From Xestospongia bergquistia (Eukaryota > Porifera > Demospongiae > Haplosclerida > Petrosiidae): DNA of 64,000 nucleotides. This document shows positions 24,280 through 35,281 of this stretch, piece after piece. Position numbers and translations under genes: made by a program. Under the pieces are notes generated by a model. The model had not been told where the DNA came from. It saw only the letters and a program-made list of their open reading frames with translations, and did no database searches. Position 1 is the first letter of the stretch, and every line of letters starts with the position of its first letter. Where the stretch lies: positions 2,988,775 to 3,052,774 of the forward strand of contig OZ014418.1 in assembly GCA_963965975.1 (NCBI GenBank). The letters run 5' to 3'.

Positions 24280-24600
24280 TTGACATTTGTAAGGGATAGT
24301 AATAACAGACATAGAGCCAACAAATGCTAGTAGAGAAGCCAAGCATTTATTACTAAAAAAATATGGTCTCGTTGGTGACAACATGTTCAGTTGCACTTCT
24401 AGCATGACCAGATAGTGTAATCCAGCATTATACGTACCATCGACAAGCCAAATCAGTTGAGGATACACACATCAAGATACTACTACTGTTCCTACATTCA
24501 CATTGACCTTCTCAGGTCTAGGATGGGAAATTTGTTGTGACTCCAAGGTGTCAAAGGAAATAAGACTCAATAGAACCAGAAGCCGAGGACGGATGCACAT
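24280..24600 (-). pseudogene. Decayed tandem copy of the receptor's first exon
   Basis: About 220 bases upstream of the Ig/FN3-like receptor start, the reverse strand repeats its exon 1 in degraded form: a signal-peptide-like start ('MCIRPRLLVLLSLISF'), 'SQQISHPRPEKVNVNVGT' against 'PQQIFDPKPEDRNVSAGT' in the live gene, then 'YPQLIWLVDGTYNAG' against 'NPQLIPIWLVNDTYYTG'. A stop and frame changes break the Ig fold. No later exons of the copy are seen, so only the 5' part was duplicated or survived. Confidence 0.8.
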
Positions 24601-24679
24601 GATATTGTGCTCAGTTTGAATTGGATTACTGAGAGCAATGATGGACTCAGAATTAACAAGTCTAGGAAACATTTGCTTT

Positions 24680-26530
24680 GCGAATGCAACTCTTAAGACA
24701 ATCCTTCATATTCCTCTAATACTAGAGTATATGAATAAATATGAAAATCCAGTAAGAATTGTTATCATCAACAATATCTCAATGAGATAAATGCATTATG
24801 CTATGTATGTTGTATAAAAAGATTGAAGAATATCTGCATCCAGGAAAATGCGCATGATTTCTTACTCACGATCCAGTTGTTCTTCAAATCAAAGAGAAAT
24901 ATTTAAAGTCAATATTTGCTTTGATATAGTAAGAACACATACATACATAAAATGTTTATTTAACATAATACAGTTGAATGCATAAATTGTGCATTGTCCA
25001 GATCTTCTAAATGTAACCAATCAATTCTACAAGTAGCTGTGCTGGTATAACATAATTAATTATTTAATATTAATTTTTTGATAATGCAGTGCGCATATCA
25101 TGCAGGAAGCTAACATAGAAAATCCAATCAAAAATTCATTCCATAGTAATGTTACCTGAAAAAGAGGGCTATGATTTCTGAGGTGATTAATGGATTTTTA
25201 ACTATATATAATTATTTCTATTATCAACAATGAGACAAACAAACTCAAACAACAGTAAAACAAGATCTGTATTCATTGTCATCAATTTTGATACTTCAAT
25301 TATGAAGGTATACTCTTCTTATTGTTTGACAATAAATATTTGAAGAACAAACTACATATATAGACTGTTTTGAACAAATGGCCAAACATAAAAATGTACA
25401 TCACTAATACCTTTTCTGAAGAATTACATCTTTGTAATGAACAGGAGCTTAAGGGAAAATTACAAGTTATTGTAACACATGAAATTTAGGGAGATACAGT
25501 TATGTTCAACCTGGTGGCAATGATATACAGACCACATATGACTATCTTTTACACAAGGTTATTATGTTCCCTACATTTTTAAAAAAAATGATGGCTCAAG
25601 ATGTATGACTCCTTGGTAGGCAATACAAGTGATGATAACAAAATACAATTACTTCAAGTTATACTACATGGATCTTATGAGATCGTGTAAAAGCAGGCCT
25701 ATACACAAATATACCAATATATGGTGAGGGATTTCGAGTTAATAGTGCCTAAGTAACAGAAAGAATCAAATACTACTGACACATTACTTTGAACACCTTA
25801 AGAAAAAAGACCGGAACAATATCTCCAAAGTGATTTATGTCTGACGACTTTGATGGGTTCTATAATGTATGGATATCTGTATTCAACAGACATCCACAAA
25901 TCAACCATGTTAATGCCATGTGGATCATGCCTGGAGAGGTGACTTGAAATTTATCAGTGACAAAGAGTAAAAGTGTAAAAACTACCACACACTCCACACA
26001 TTTCTTGATGAAGAGGATGATGAGTCTTTGAACTAATTTTCAATGAGTTTAGAACACGTACTGACAATAATGAGAGTACACATTGTTTCGCTAAGTAATT
26101 CAAGTAAGAGTACAGTCAATACAAACATCAGTGGACTACATGTTAAAGAAAAACCGCTGGTATCAGAACCAAATGTATGTTAAAGTATTCCATCACACAC
26201 TAAAGTATTTGTATATGAAAGGCAAAATGAAGGAATGCAATGGTGGTATGCACAAGTATAAATGTACATGTCTCGACTCCTGAATCATGTTCTAGTAGAA
26301 CTGTCATATATTGCGAAGAAGTCACCCAATGTTTGGAAAGAAGATATATTCTGTGAAGTCTTAGGAGAATATACTAAACAGCTGCTATAAAAAAAGAGAA
26401 ACAGAGAGATATGGATCATTAATATACCTTATTACATCAATGTACAGATGAAGATATCCTGCAATAAATAAGAAGGAACATAAGAACAGCATTAAGTCTT
26501 GTTAAGTCAATAACAGAAGTACCATCTAGA
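24680..26530. other. Intergenic, nothing recognised
   Basis: AT-rich DNA. Forward frames at 25380-25950 have a mildly protein-like composition interrupted by stops, but I recognise no family. Confidence 0.4.
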
Positions 26531-26536
26531 CAGAAT

Positions 26537-26706
26537 TTAAGATGAATCAGCAATCAAAGCACTATCTCCATAGAAAAATACTCTTCTCAGGTTGAAAACA
26601 TTTAGAACAACATTACCAAAAATTGCTAAAATGATCACTCCAAATAAACAGAAGCTAAAACAGTTACTTCTATCAAAACTCCAATCACTCAATTTACCTA
26701 AGTCAG
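26537..26706 (-). CDS. Possible terminal exon of a membrane protein
   Basis: After a plausible acceptor (ACCTATAG) the reverse strand gives 56 codons to a TAA: a short extracellular part, one membrane segment ('FSFCLFGVIILAIFGNVVL') and a short tail ending 'ALIADSS'. This resembles the last exon of a single-pass receptor, but no convincing upstream exons were found between 26.9 and 27.5 kb. It may be a remnant. Confidence 0.25.
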
Positions 26707-27559
26707 CTATAGGTAAGTACTGACATGTATAGTTTATTTTCAATAAACACTGTATACACATATATTTTAGATATGATAATGAGAATATAACTTTAATATG
26801 AAAAGTTGTTGCATGTGTAATTATGTGCAAAAATTTGAGATTAATAGTTGATACTACAGTAGTGACATGAATAATGAATTTGTTACTATACTATGTATAA
26901 TTCTTGTGCCATAGAAATTCTTGTTATGACTGTCAATCAAAGAAGTATCAAAACTTTTACATAAAATGGACAACTGATTACAACAAAAAACCTTTTAACA
27001 TCATTACCAGATGAATCATTGACAAGACTATTTGTAATGTGAAGCATTATGTCACTGATCATGTCTGGTATGAATTAATACAGAGAGGTATACCAAATAT
27101 ACAATGTAAAGAATTGCTTACTTGTTTTTTCATTTAATAAATGAAAAGAAATGTGACTGGGCCTGTAAATTATGCAACAATCTTTGTACAATAATGAATA
27201 AGTTATAATTTGACTTACATAAAGAGTGGTATCACTGGTACATTTATCAAGCAAAAGAATATATAAATTAAATATATTGTGTCTTTCAATAATCTTTGAT
27301 CCAAGATACAATTACAATAATTTCACTTACTTTCAATAGGACCCGTGTCAATATCCTCCCAATTCTGGATGGTATTGTAACACTTCCTTCACATCTAAGT
27401 CAAGACAAAACACTTCATAACTCTAACACAATCTATGCTCAATATAACAATTCCTTCATTAACAGACTGTCATACTTTGAATATTATTTCATTATTCCAT
27501 TACCATAGTATAAAGCAAATAGACCTTGTGCAGATGACATCTGGTCAGTGGGTGGGGAT

Positions 27560-27905
27560 TACGAGCATCCATTTTGAGTCTCAAGATGGGTAAGTGCTGC
27601 TGCTATGCTCCAATCGATTTTATAAAGGCTGTGGGCTTCATTTCTATCTTTTTGCAGCTGATATTGAAAGGACCAATCTCTGGGTTGCAGCTATAAATAG
27701 GAAAAACCGGCAGCCCACAAAATAGACCTGGGTATGTAGCTGTCATTTTGTTGGTGGACGCAAGAGTGATGACCCAACATCTCCTGCCTACATACCCTCC
27801 TTGTTTGACCATATAAAGAGTCCTGCTAAGAGGAAAGCTGAATGTCAGTTGGCAAGATATGAGCATACAAATGTGTCTAAAAGAAGACATTTACTAGCAC
27901 AGCAT
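27560..27905 (+). pseudogene. THAP-type zinc finger remnant
   Basis: A forward frame reads 'CGLHFYLFAADIERTNLWVA', then after one stop 'TWVCSCHFVGGRKSDDPTSP' and 'AYIPSLFDHIKS', followed by a basic stretch ('KRKAECQLARYEHTNVSKRR'). The tryptophan, the C-x-x-H and the following proline-rich tail are THAP hallmarks (a DNA-binding C2CH finger used by transposases and domesticated proteins). The N-terminal cysteines lie in another frame near 27590 ('CCYAP'). It is broken by a stop and a frameshift. Confidence 0.65.
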
Positions 27906-28259
27906 GAAGAGGAAGCTGCCAGCTTGTCATCATTAAGCACTGCCATTATTAGCAGACTCTTCTAAGCTGTAATAGTAGCTTGACAATGATATTTTGCTTA
28001 GCCATGACAGCTGATACTCAAAACCTTACACGTACACGAGTAGACTCATACCCAGGCTTTCGCAATCGAGTTACTTTCACACTCAATATGGCTATGTAGA
28101 AACAGTTGCTAAGTTTGCCATGATGTACCGTAACGTAACCACACAAGGTCTATACATAGTAGACGATTCTGAACGTTCATGCGATCGAACAGAATAATCA
28201 AATATTCTTATAAATATTAAGTGTTCATTCCTGTGATTAGCTGCTAGTCACAGAAACAA

Positions 28260-28845
28260 CACTTACACAATGTTTGCCCAGAATGAGAAAAGCACCTAGA
28301 ATGTTTGAAACAAGAGTTGGAGAACCATATTACCAAGCAACAGTTGAAGAGCATTATCGCAGGCACTACTTTGAGATAATAGATCTTGCCATAACTAGCA
28401 TAAATCACGATTTGATCAACCAGGATATGCTATATAGAGGACAATGGAGAGCCTTGTTTTAAAATCAGTACTGGGAGAATCGAGTACAGAAGAGATGCAG
28501 GCAGTAACATCTTTTTTGGCAAGGAGGACATTTCAGCATCAACACTAGGACTTCAGCTTCAAACTTTAGCAACTCAATTTTGGAAAGACAAGCAACTAAC
28601 ACTACATGATGTGGTGAAGTATATGCAAACAATTTCATCTACTCTGATTACATTCTATTCTCAAGTGATAAACCTCCTTACTGGTTAACCCTGAAATCAA
28701 CGCTCTGAGTGAGCGCTCGTTCTCAGCAATGAGAGAATCAAACTTACTTGCGATCAACCATGCCACAATCTCGCCTCGATGCAGTTATGGCTCTTCATGT
28801 ACATAAGGACAAAACAGAAAAGCTTAACCTTTTTATTCTATAATT
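28260..28845 (+). pseudogene. hAT-type transposase remnant
   Basis: 28274-28462 reads 'RKAPRMFETRVGEPYYQATV', then 'EEHYRRHYFEIIDLAI', a block found before the catalytic region of hAT-related (ZMYM1-like) proteins. About 28690-28842 reads 'INALSERSFSAMR', 'TYLRSTMPQSRLDAVMALH' and 'VHKDKTEKLNL', the C-terminal hAT dimerisation motif, across a frameshift. The middle is deleted or scrambled. It may form one element with the THAP finger 400 bases upstream, since THAP-plus-hAT proteins exist (the THAP12 type), but contiguity is not shown. Confidence 0.7.
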
Positions 28846-29159
28846 ATATTCATGGTCAATTATTCATTTCACACTCTGTAGTGATTATTATTACTAGTCA
28901 TAGCAAATTCTTACAATCACACTTAGAAAGCTACACCTCAATTTTTTTGTAAATACAATAATGACATTGTGACTATAGCAAAGCGCTTGGTAACATTGAC
29001 TTCTTTGGGACTAGACTAGTTGCTGTTACTCCTTAGAATCTCCTTATCTTATTGTTGTCATACATGATATTCGTGGAGGTCCATCTAACTGTTACAATGC
29101 ATCTGACCTGTTCTATATCTTTATTTCTTCTCCAAGCACCAGGCTAATTTTAGTCTGTT

Positions 29160-29690
29160 TAAAGATCCTGAGTTTTTGACACTGTTTCAAGCAATATTTC
29201 TAAGTCAGAAGAATTAGAGGAGGAAAATTTAATTCATTTAAATATCACGGATACTTTACTCCAGTGTTTAAAAACAAATTTTGAAATTGGTGAGCAAAGA
29301 AAGATTCTCTGCATGGGTCTTGTCTAATGGTACTTTCTATCCACAATTAGCTAGAGTATCTGCTGCACTGAGAAGGATTACCCAATGTGCTGAATATATT
29401 GCAGGCACATTTAACGAGTCTCCAAAGCAGGATGACAATAATAGCTTTACTATCACACATCACAGTTTACAATGTTAACTTGATGTCTACACTCATTTCA
29501 CATCTCCAATTCGACAATCTTTTAAATTAAAAAAGAACCAAAATGGCACATTGTTTTAGCTTCATTGGATAATAATCACAACAACCTGCTTTGCGATCCT
29601 TAAATGAATAACTTCACAAACAACCCAATACCAAAAGAAGAGACAAGTGTCATATATTGTTTGTATAGAAGCTAGTGTATCCAGTTATTT
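29160..29690 (+). pseudogene. RNB exoribonuclease C-terminal remnant (HELZ2-like)
   Basis: 29281-29478 reads 'LVSKERFSAWVLSNGTFYPQ', 'LARVSAALRRITQCAEYIAG' and 'TFNESPK', then 'ITHHSLQC', a frame change, and 'DVYTHFTSPIR', the conserved end of RNB-family (RNase II/Dis3-like) catalytic domains. The same sequence from 29426 on recurs at 58146, where it follows more of an SF1 helicase/RNB gene. Stops and frameshifts make it non-functional. Confidence 0.6.
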
Positions 29691-30100
29691 TCAGGCACCT
29701 GATACTTAACTCAAACTATAATTCAGTCACTGCATATAGGTCTTCCTAATGCTACAATGTATTGAGAGCCTCTGATGATCACTGAATTCAGTTTGTATGA
29801 GATAGCATGATTTAGCTTCATTTGGACAGGCAATTGAGCCATCCCTACAAAAGTGGTGCTACATTGGTCTAAATATATGACAATTATCTCTTGTGACTAA
29901 TCTATTGTAATGAGCATTAAATGTAGCAATAATAGTGATATTTTCTTTTCAAATGTACAAAGAGAAGGAGTTACTCTCATTGTTAGAAGAACAACTAGAG
30001 ATGATATAAAGAGAATATAAAGTCGCTAACTTTACAACTAAGAGAGATACTATTAGCATTGTTATATCTAAATTGCTTATAGAATCCAAAGTGGCATGTG
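29426..30100 (+). repeat. Segmental duplicate of 58146-58830
   Basis: Nearly co-linear at high identity with 58146-58830, including TTGGATAATAATCACAACAA and GAAGCTAGTGTATCCAGTTA. Its right part (from about 29720) also matches 45645-46000. It ends with a coiled-coil exon copy ('KEKELL'-type, here degraded) of the large gene at 37.5-49 kb. Confidence 0.9.
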
Positions 30101-30395
30101 TCCTCTTCTTTATACCACAATAGGAGGGAAGTTCATACCAGGAGACCAATATGGCAACATCTATCACAGTTCTCTTTAAAACCTATCAATAAGTGAACTA
30201 TTCTAAATAACTAATATTAAAACAACATTTGTTAAGATAATAATTGTGTTTAGTTTAGAATATTGTTTTCAACATACTTTGTCTTCTTCTTTTGCCATAT
30301 CTAATAAACTGTCTTTATAACTAGTTCAGTTCAATGTATACTACATTACCAACTAATCGTCATAATAATTATGCCCTTAATATCAATCTCACATC

Positions 30396-31471
30396 AGTAG
30401 CTCATCTCCTGATAACAAATATGTTGGTCATGTGGTATATGAAGATAAACATTATGATAGTGAATGGTTAATGAGATTTATTGTTTCTAAACACCTCAAT
30501 GTATTACTAGAGGTAAGTAACACATCAATTCAATATAAACATTCAGAACTTTTTCCATAAAGTTCATAAAAACCCTCTACCATTTAATATTGAAAAATAT
30601 CCACTTGTCCTTCATGTTTCAAGATAACAGTGCCTGTGTTGAACTAAATCTTAATGAAGAACAAATTAAGCTATCCTTTTAACGTATAGTTTTCATCCTC
30701 ATTTAAATCCTGCACAGGTTTAATATGTACATGTTTCAATATTTTTATTATTGTAATGTGAAATTATTATAGATATATAAAATTGAAGTTGATATGTTTG
30801 GTGTTCAAACTCCTCCATATTTTCCCACTCTACTTATCACATTATCAGTAGATGACAGTCCAACTACTGTTATAGAAGGATATAGTATAGTGTTCTTTTA
30901 AAAGAGTAGAACCAAAAAGCAAAAAGATATGTATCATCCATATTTTAAAAACACTGGTAAGCATTATTAAGAAGCATTCATTATGATCAATTTGTATGAT
31001 GCAACTTAAATCTATGAATCCTTTCATTTGTTGTAGGTGGAAATTGCATTATTACGTCTCCTCGTCAAGCTGAAGGAGGTAATTTAATTATTCTTAGTTC
31101 ATTCTACAATAATTGTAATCCATTTATTTCATAAAATAGGTATTACTTCTCCACCTCAAAATGACATCAAAATCAAAAACATTTTTCATATTCACTTTGC
31201 TGAGTTATCTCATCTTGTATCTGTCTCCACTAACAGACAGTCATTAGCCCCAGAACTATATAGTACTTACTTTATAACAGAGTCTCGTTATTATGAGGTT
31301 GTTAATACCAGCAATAAAACAGATATCGAGGATGGTTTGTCTCTGATGAGAGCACTGAAGTCTACTATTCACAGTCAGCCACTGTTATTTGAAAAACTTA
31401 TTGCAGTCCTTGAGAGTGTCGAAGTGTTTGTACATTTAGCTGAAAAATTAAGACACAATTACTTACAATAA
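30396..31471 (+). pseudogene. Death-fold (CARD-like) gene fragment
   Basis: Exon-like pieces: about 30396-30511 ('NKYVGHVVYEDKHYDSEWLM', ending in a GTAAGT donor), about 30620-30680 ('NSACVELNLNEEQIKLSF'), about 30772-30900 ('IYKIEVDMFGVQTPPYFPTL'), about 31038-31078 and 31141-31471. The last ends with a helical region ('LSLMRALKSTIHSQPLLFEK', 'LIAVLESVEVFVHLAEKLRH') typical of CARD-like death-fold modules in sponge proteins. A frameshift near 30620 and a premature stop at 30899 break it. It may be a remnant of a separate death-fold gene or an unrecognised real one with other exons. Confidence 0.45.
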
Positions 31472-31479
31472 CAGTTCAG

Positions 31480-33880
31480 TTGAAACATTTATGAGCTTTT
31501 ATTTATTACTTAATCCTTTTTATAGTTGATTACTTGATTATTGTTGATAATAATGGTTTTATACTAAAAACAATTAGTGTATGAACTACTCCAATCATTA
31601 ACAGTATGTACACAAAAAATGAATACAAAGCTGTGTTAGCAATATATAGGTTATATCTGATCTAGTAGATCTACATAAATGAGATATTTAAATGAACTAG
31701 TAGAATATGGGTAACCAAAGTGCCAAGTGCAGGGATTTGAAGAAAAACTAATTTAAAAAATCATGATTCCATATTAGGACTTGAGATAAAGTGATAGAGA
31801 CTTATCTAACTAAAAAAGAAATTCCAAATGCTAACTTGATTGAAATAATAAGTTAAGATAGAGTTAAAATGAAAGAGTTTATTTTTATTTGAAAAGAGGG
31901 AAGGCCAGTGCAATAGGGAATTTGGAACCCTCAAGAAATGGCATCCTCGAAATAAAATCTCTTAGGGTATTGGTATGTTTAAAGCTGAAGCACTAAACCT
32001 AAAACTCTAAACTCTAAACCCAAAACTGAGATAGCATAAGAGAATTGATATTTTAGAGTTTTCGGAATAATCTGTCAAAATAATAATGTAATATTTGTCA
32101 ACCTGAAAATAGAAATATAATTACATGAATATTTTAATACCTGAATCACTTCATAAAATCGTAGAGATAACTGTTGATAAGAAATAATTTGAGCAGACAA
32201 CGTAGCTATCTTCACATAATACTAGTGTATCAATAGAATGATTATACAGACACAACTAATTAGACTTTACAGAAATAAGTGAAAAAGAATAGAGACAAGA
32301 GCATCAATAAACAACAACGGCAACAACAATACACGTGCTAAGTCACACATTATATACACAGTCAAAGTTCTAGCAAGTTCCAGATAGTAGCATGTGCTCA
32401 CACCTAATAACAATAATTATAAAGAGAGCATACAGGAAGTACAATTAGATAAAACTGTCTTATCTTCAACAATAGCTGATCAACTATAGCATGTCAAAAA
32501 TGTAATCCATGAATAAATTTAAAACATTGTTAACTTTTGATTATTTTTTAAAGTCATGTATACTAATAAAGCAATAACAAGAAAGTTCTGGGAAGCTAGA
32601 ATTATTCCATGATTCATGAGTTCTAGATAACAAAAAAATTCAATGCATCACAGCTAGGCCTACAGTGTCAGTCATACCACTTATAGAATATATGGCAAAC
32701 CTACTACCATAGATCGATCTTGTATTAATTTTGTAGCTAATCGATCTTTATTCATCACATGTGATACAGTTGCATCTGTATCTAACTCTAACAACAGGGT
32801 CTTTATCTGACCTTATATTGGAAGAAGCCGAACTATTAATTTATACAAAGGCAAGACGTATTTGGAGATATGTTGTATTTTATGCTAAGTATTTAGTAAG
32901 TTAGCATGCAGTGGCCACATAGCAGTTACAAACAAACTACAATAATAACAATGGTGAGGGTTCTGCACTTCAATGCTCTTCATTGTTTATTTTAACTGGT
33001 TATTAATTATAATTAATTGATATTACTATTTTTTTAAGAAGACCTTGTTTATAAAACCTTATATATAAGAAGACTTTCTATATATAATAGGATAGATATA
33101 TGATTGTGTTCCACAAATTTAAAAATTCTTGTAAATCTCTGACAATTCTAGGTAAAAACATAATGTAAGCAATACTGGTGCAGTTCATTTTCAACATAAT
33201 GTAATTCCACCTCTTCCAGATAATGAAACAGATCATAATACACATTGGTGCAACAAGCAAATACATCTACCCATAACCTTTCAATCAAGTGACCAGTTAT
33301 AAAACTTCCTCTAGTTCAACCTTGACATTAGCATACCAACTAAAATGTTTTCACCACTATGGTCACAACATAATTGGCAAGGTAATGCCATACCCACTGC
33401 CTGCTTTGACAAAACAATCTAGAAATGTCCTGAATAAGTTATTTGTAGCTGTAAGATTGGTTATTAACCAACTATTCCCCTATGAGTAACAAAATTTCAA
33501 AGGCTAGATTAATGACAATGTAATAACTATATAGGTTTTACCTGATCAATTTATAAGTGCTATCTACTTGCCACAATGAATTTGGAGCTGGAACAGAATA
33601 CTTTCTTCTTTGAACTGATGTACCCCACCTCAATGCAACACTCAATGGATTGACTCTGTTGATAGCTGTTCTGATTCTATGGCACTGTACCCATATAGCT
33701 TGAGTTTCTAGTCAAACCAATATAGAATTTCATCCTATCATTCTATTTTGTTATGTGTATGCTGATACTCTGTGATCTAAAGCAGTGTCAGTCTGTCTGA
33801 TATACTTGAATATCTACTCTAAATGACCTAAATATACTATATTAACATAACACAGCACAATCATGTTTAACCTCATTCTC
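31480..33880. other. Intergenic, with a short 7-base telomere-like run
   Basis: No gene recognised. At 31993-32027 five heptamers occur in a row (CTAAACC, TAAAACT, CTAAACT, CTAAACC, CAAAACT), resembling degenerate CCCTAAA-type repeats; this may be chance in AT-rich DNA. An open stretch at 33289-33486 has no family resemblance. Confidence 0.4.
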
Positions 33881-33884
33881 AGGT

Positions 33885-35281
33885 TTTAAGCAAACAGTAG
33901 CAATCCCTTTGTAGAGATGGCTATGTTTATATTATCACAAACAAACATAGCAATGAATGCAGTACAGCTGTTCCTAGTACCACCTTATTAACAATTAACT
34001 AGTATTGCATTGTACATCTGATTACGTATTAGAGACAATCCTATTGCTTTCCCTTACTTACTATATACTATCTATCATAAGGTCAATCTATCATTGTCTG
34101 TTATATATGTTTTGTCAAATACTACTACATCAATGACACTATGTAAAGTTTTACCAGGTTGCTGAGATTTTTTTGGCATGGAATAACTTGATGAGATAAG
34201 TAAAGACACTCCCTAGCTGATGCTGCTCTGAAAAAATATTGCATCTACTGAATTTTATGCCATAAATTTTAGTTCACGGAAGGTTTAATTGTTTAATTTT
34301 ATTCTATTTTCCTTCATTCCTGTGAACAAATCAAATCAGTAATGGGTGAAGTTTTGACTAAATAAGGTAACAACTGCATTGATATATGAATACTTTTACT
34401 AATTCATATCATTGTATTCCCAACTATAAGTACTAAAATAAGAGAAAAATACATCAGTAATGGTTGGATTTTAAACCAAATTAGGTTACAACGGTGATGG
34501 TATAAAAATTAAAAATACTTATTCATAACATTTTACACTCACAGTGAATACAAGTGTCAGTATAAATAAGTTATAGGAAATGGTCATTTATATCATGTAT
34601 AGTTGTGAACGTAAAATCAAGAACCACTTGCACATGCTATATTTTTGGATTATTTAGTTACATTATATACACTCAAGTTAACTGATAAATGTAATGGTTT
34701 TATATTACCAAGCATTAAATTTAAACATTCTCATATAAAGTATATGGTCAATCTATACATGGTCATATCCAATAAAAAGAGAATAGCAGTAGCCAACTAT
34801 AAGATATTAATGAATGATTGAATGTAGTTCAACCATCAGGAATACAATCACATTGTAAATATAGTTTCTCAGCCACTCAGTTCTGACTAAAGTAAGTCAC
34901 AATATTGTGTAATCACTATGCTGATGTCCTTCATTATGGCTATATTGTATTTGATAACATCATATGGCAATGAATATAATAATAATAACTATTATATTTC
35001 ATGTTGTTTCCTTACATTTCCTGCAAAGATATAACACACTTCAAACGATAAATGAATGACATGTAATAAATGTAACAGAACTAATAACTACTCAACCCTC
35101 AAGTCAACAACATGGCAGAGTCAGTTTATGTGAACATAATTAATTAACTTAATTGCCATTTGTACAGCATTAGTCATAGCTGATGAAAGTGAATATAGTG
35201 ATTTGTTGATAATGCAAGGAAAGTGTAGTTCTCTTGTGGAAAAAATTCAACAAAGAGTTGAATCAGATGGTATTGAATTTA
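33885..35281 (+). repeat. Segmental duplicate of 39190-41230
   Basis: Co-linear with 39190-41230, starting near AGCAATCC...GTAGAGATGGCTATG and running through the repeat region, the linker exon (35030-35105 versus 40963-41055) and the first 115 bases of the next exon (35168 on versus 41113 on). The 33.9 kb copy is shorter mainly because it has two rather than five units of the 102-base repeat. The linker exon here has an in-frame TGA. Similarity stops abruptly near 35281. Confidence 0.9.

Noticed and set aside
27296-27508. Forward open frame or reverse FN3-like exon
   Set aside because: Both strands give partial protein-like pieces, but neither joins in phase to neighbouring exons and no motif is convincing.
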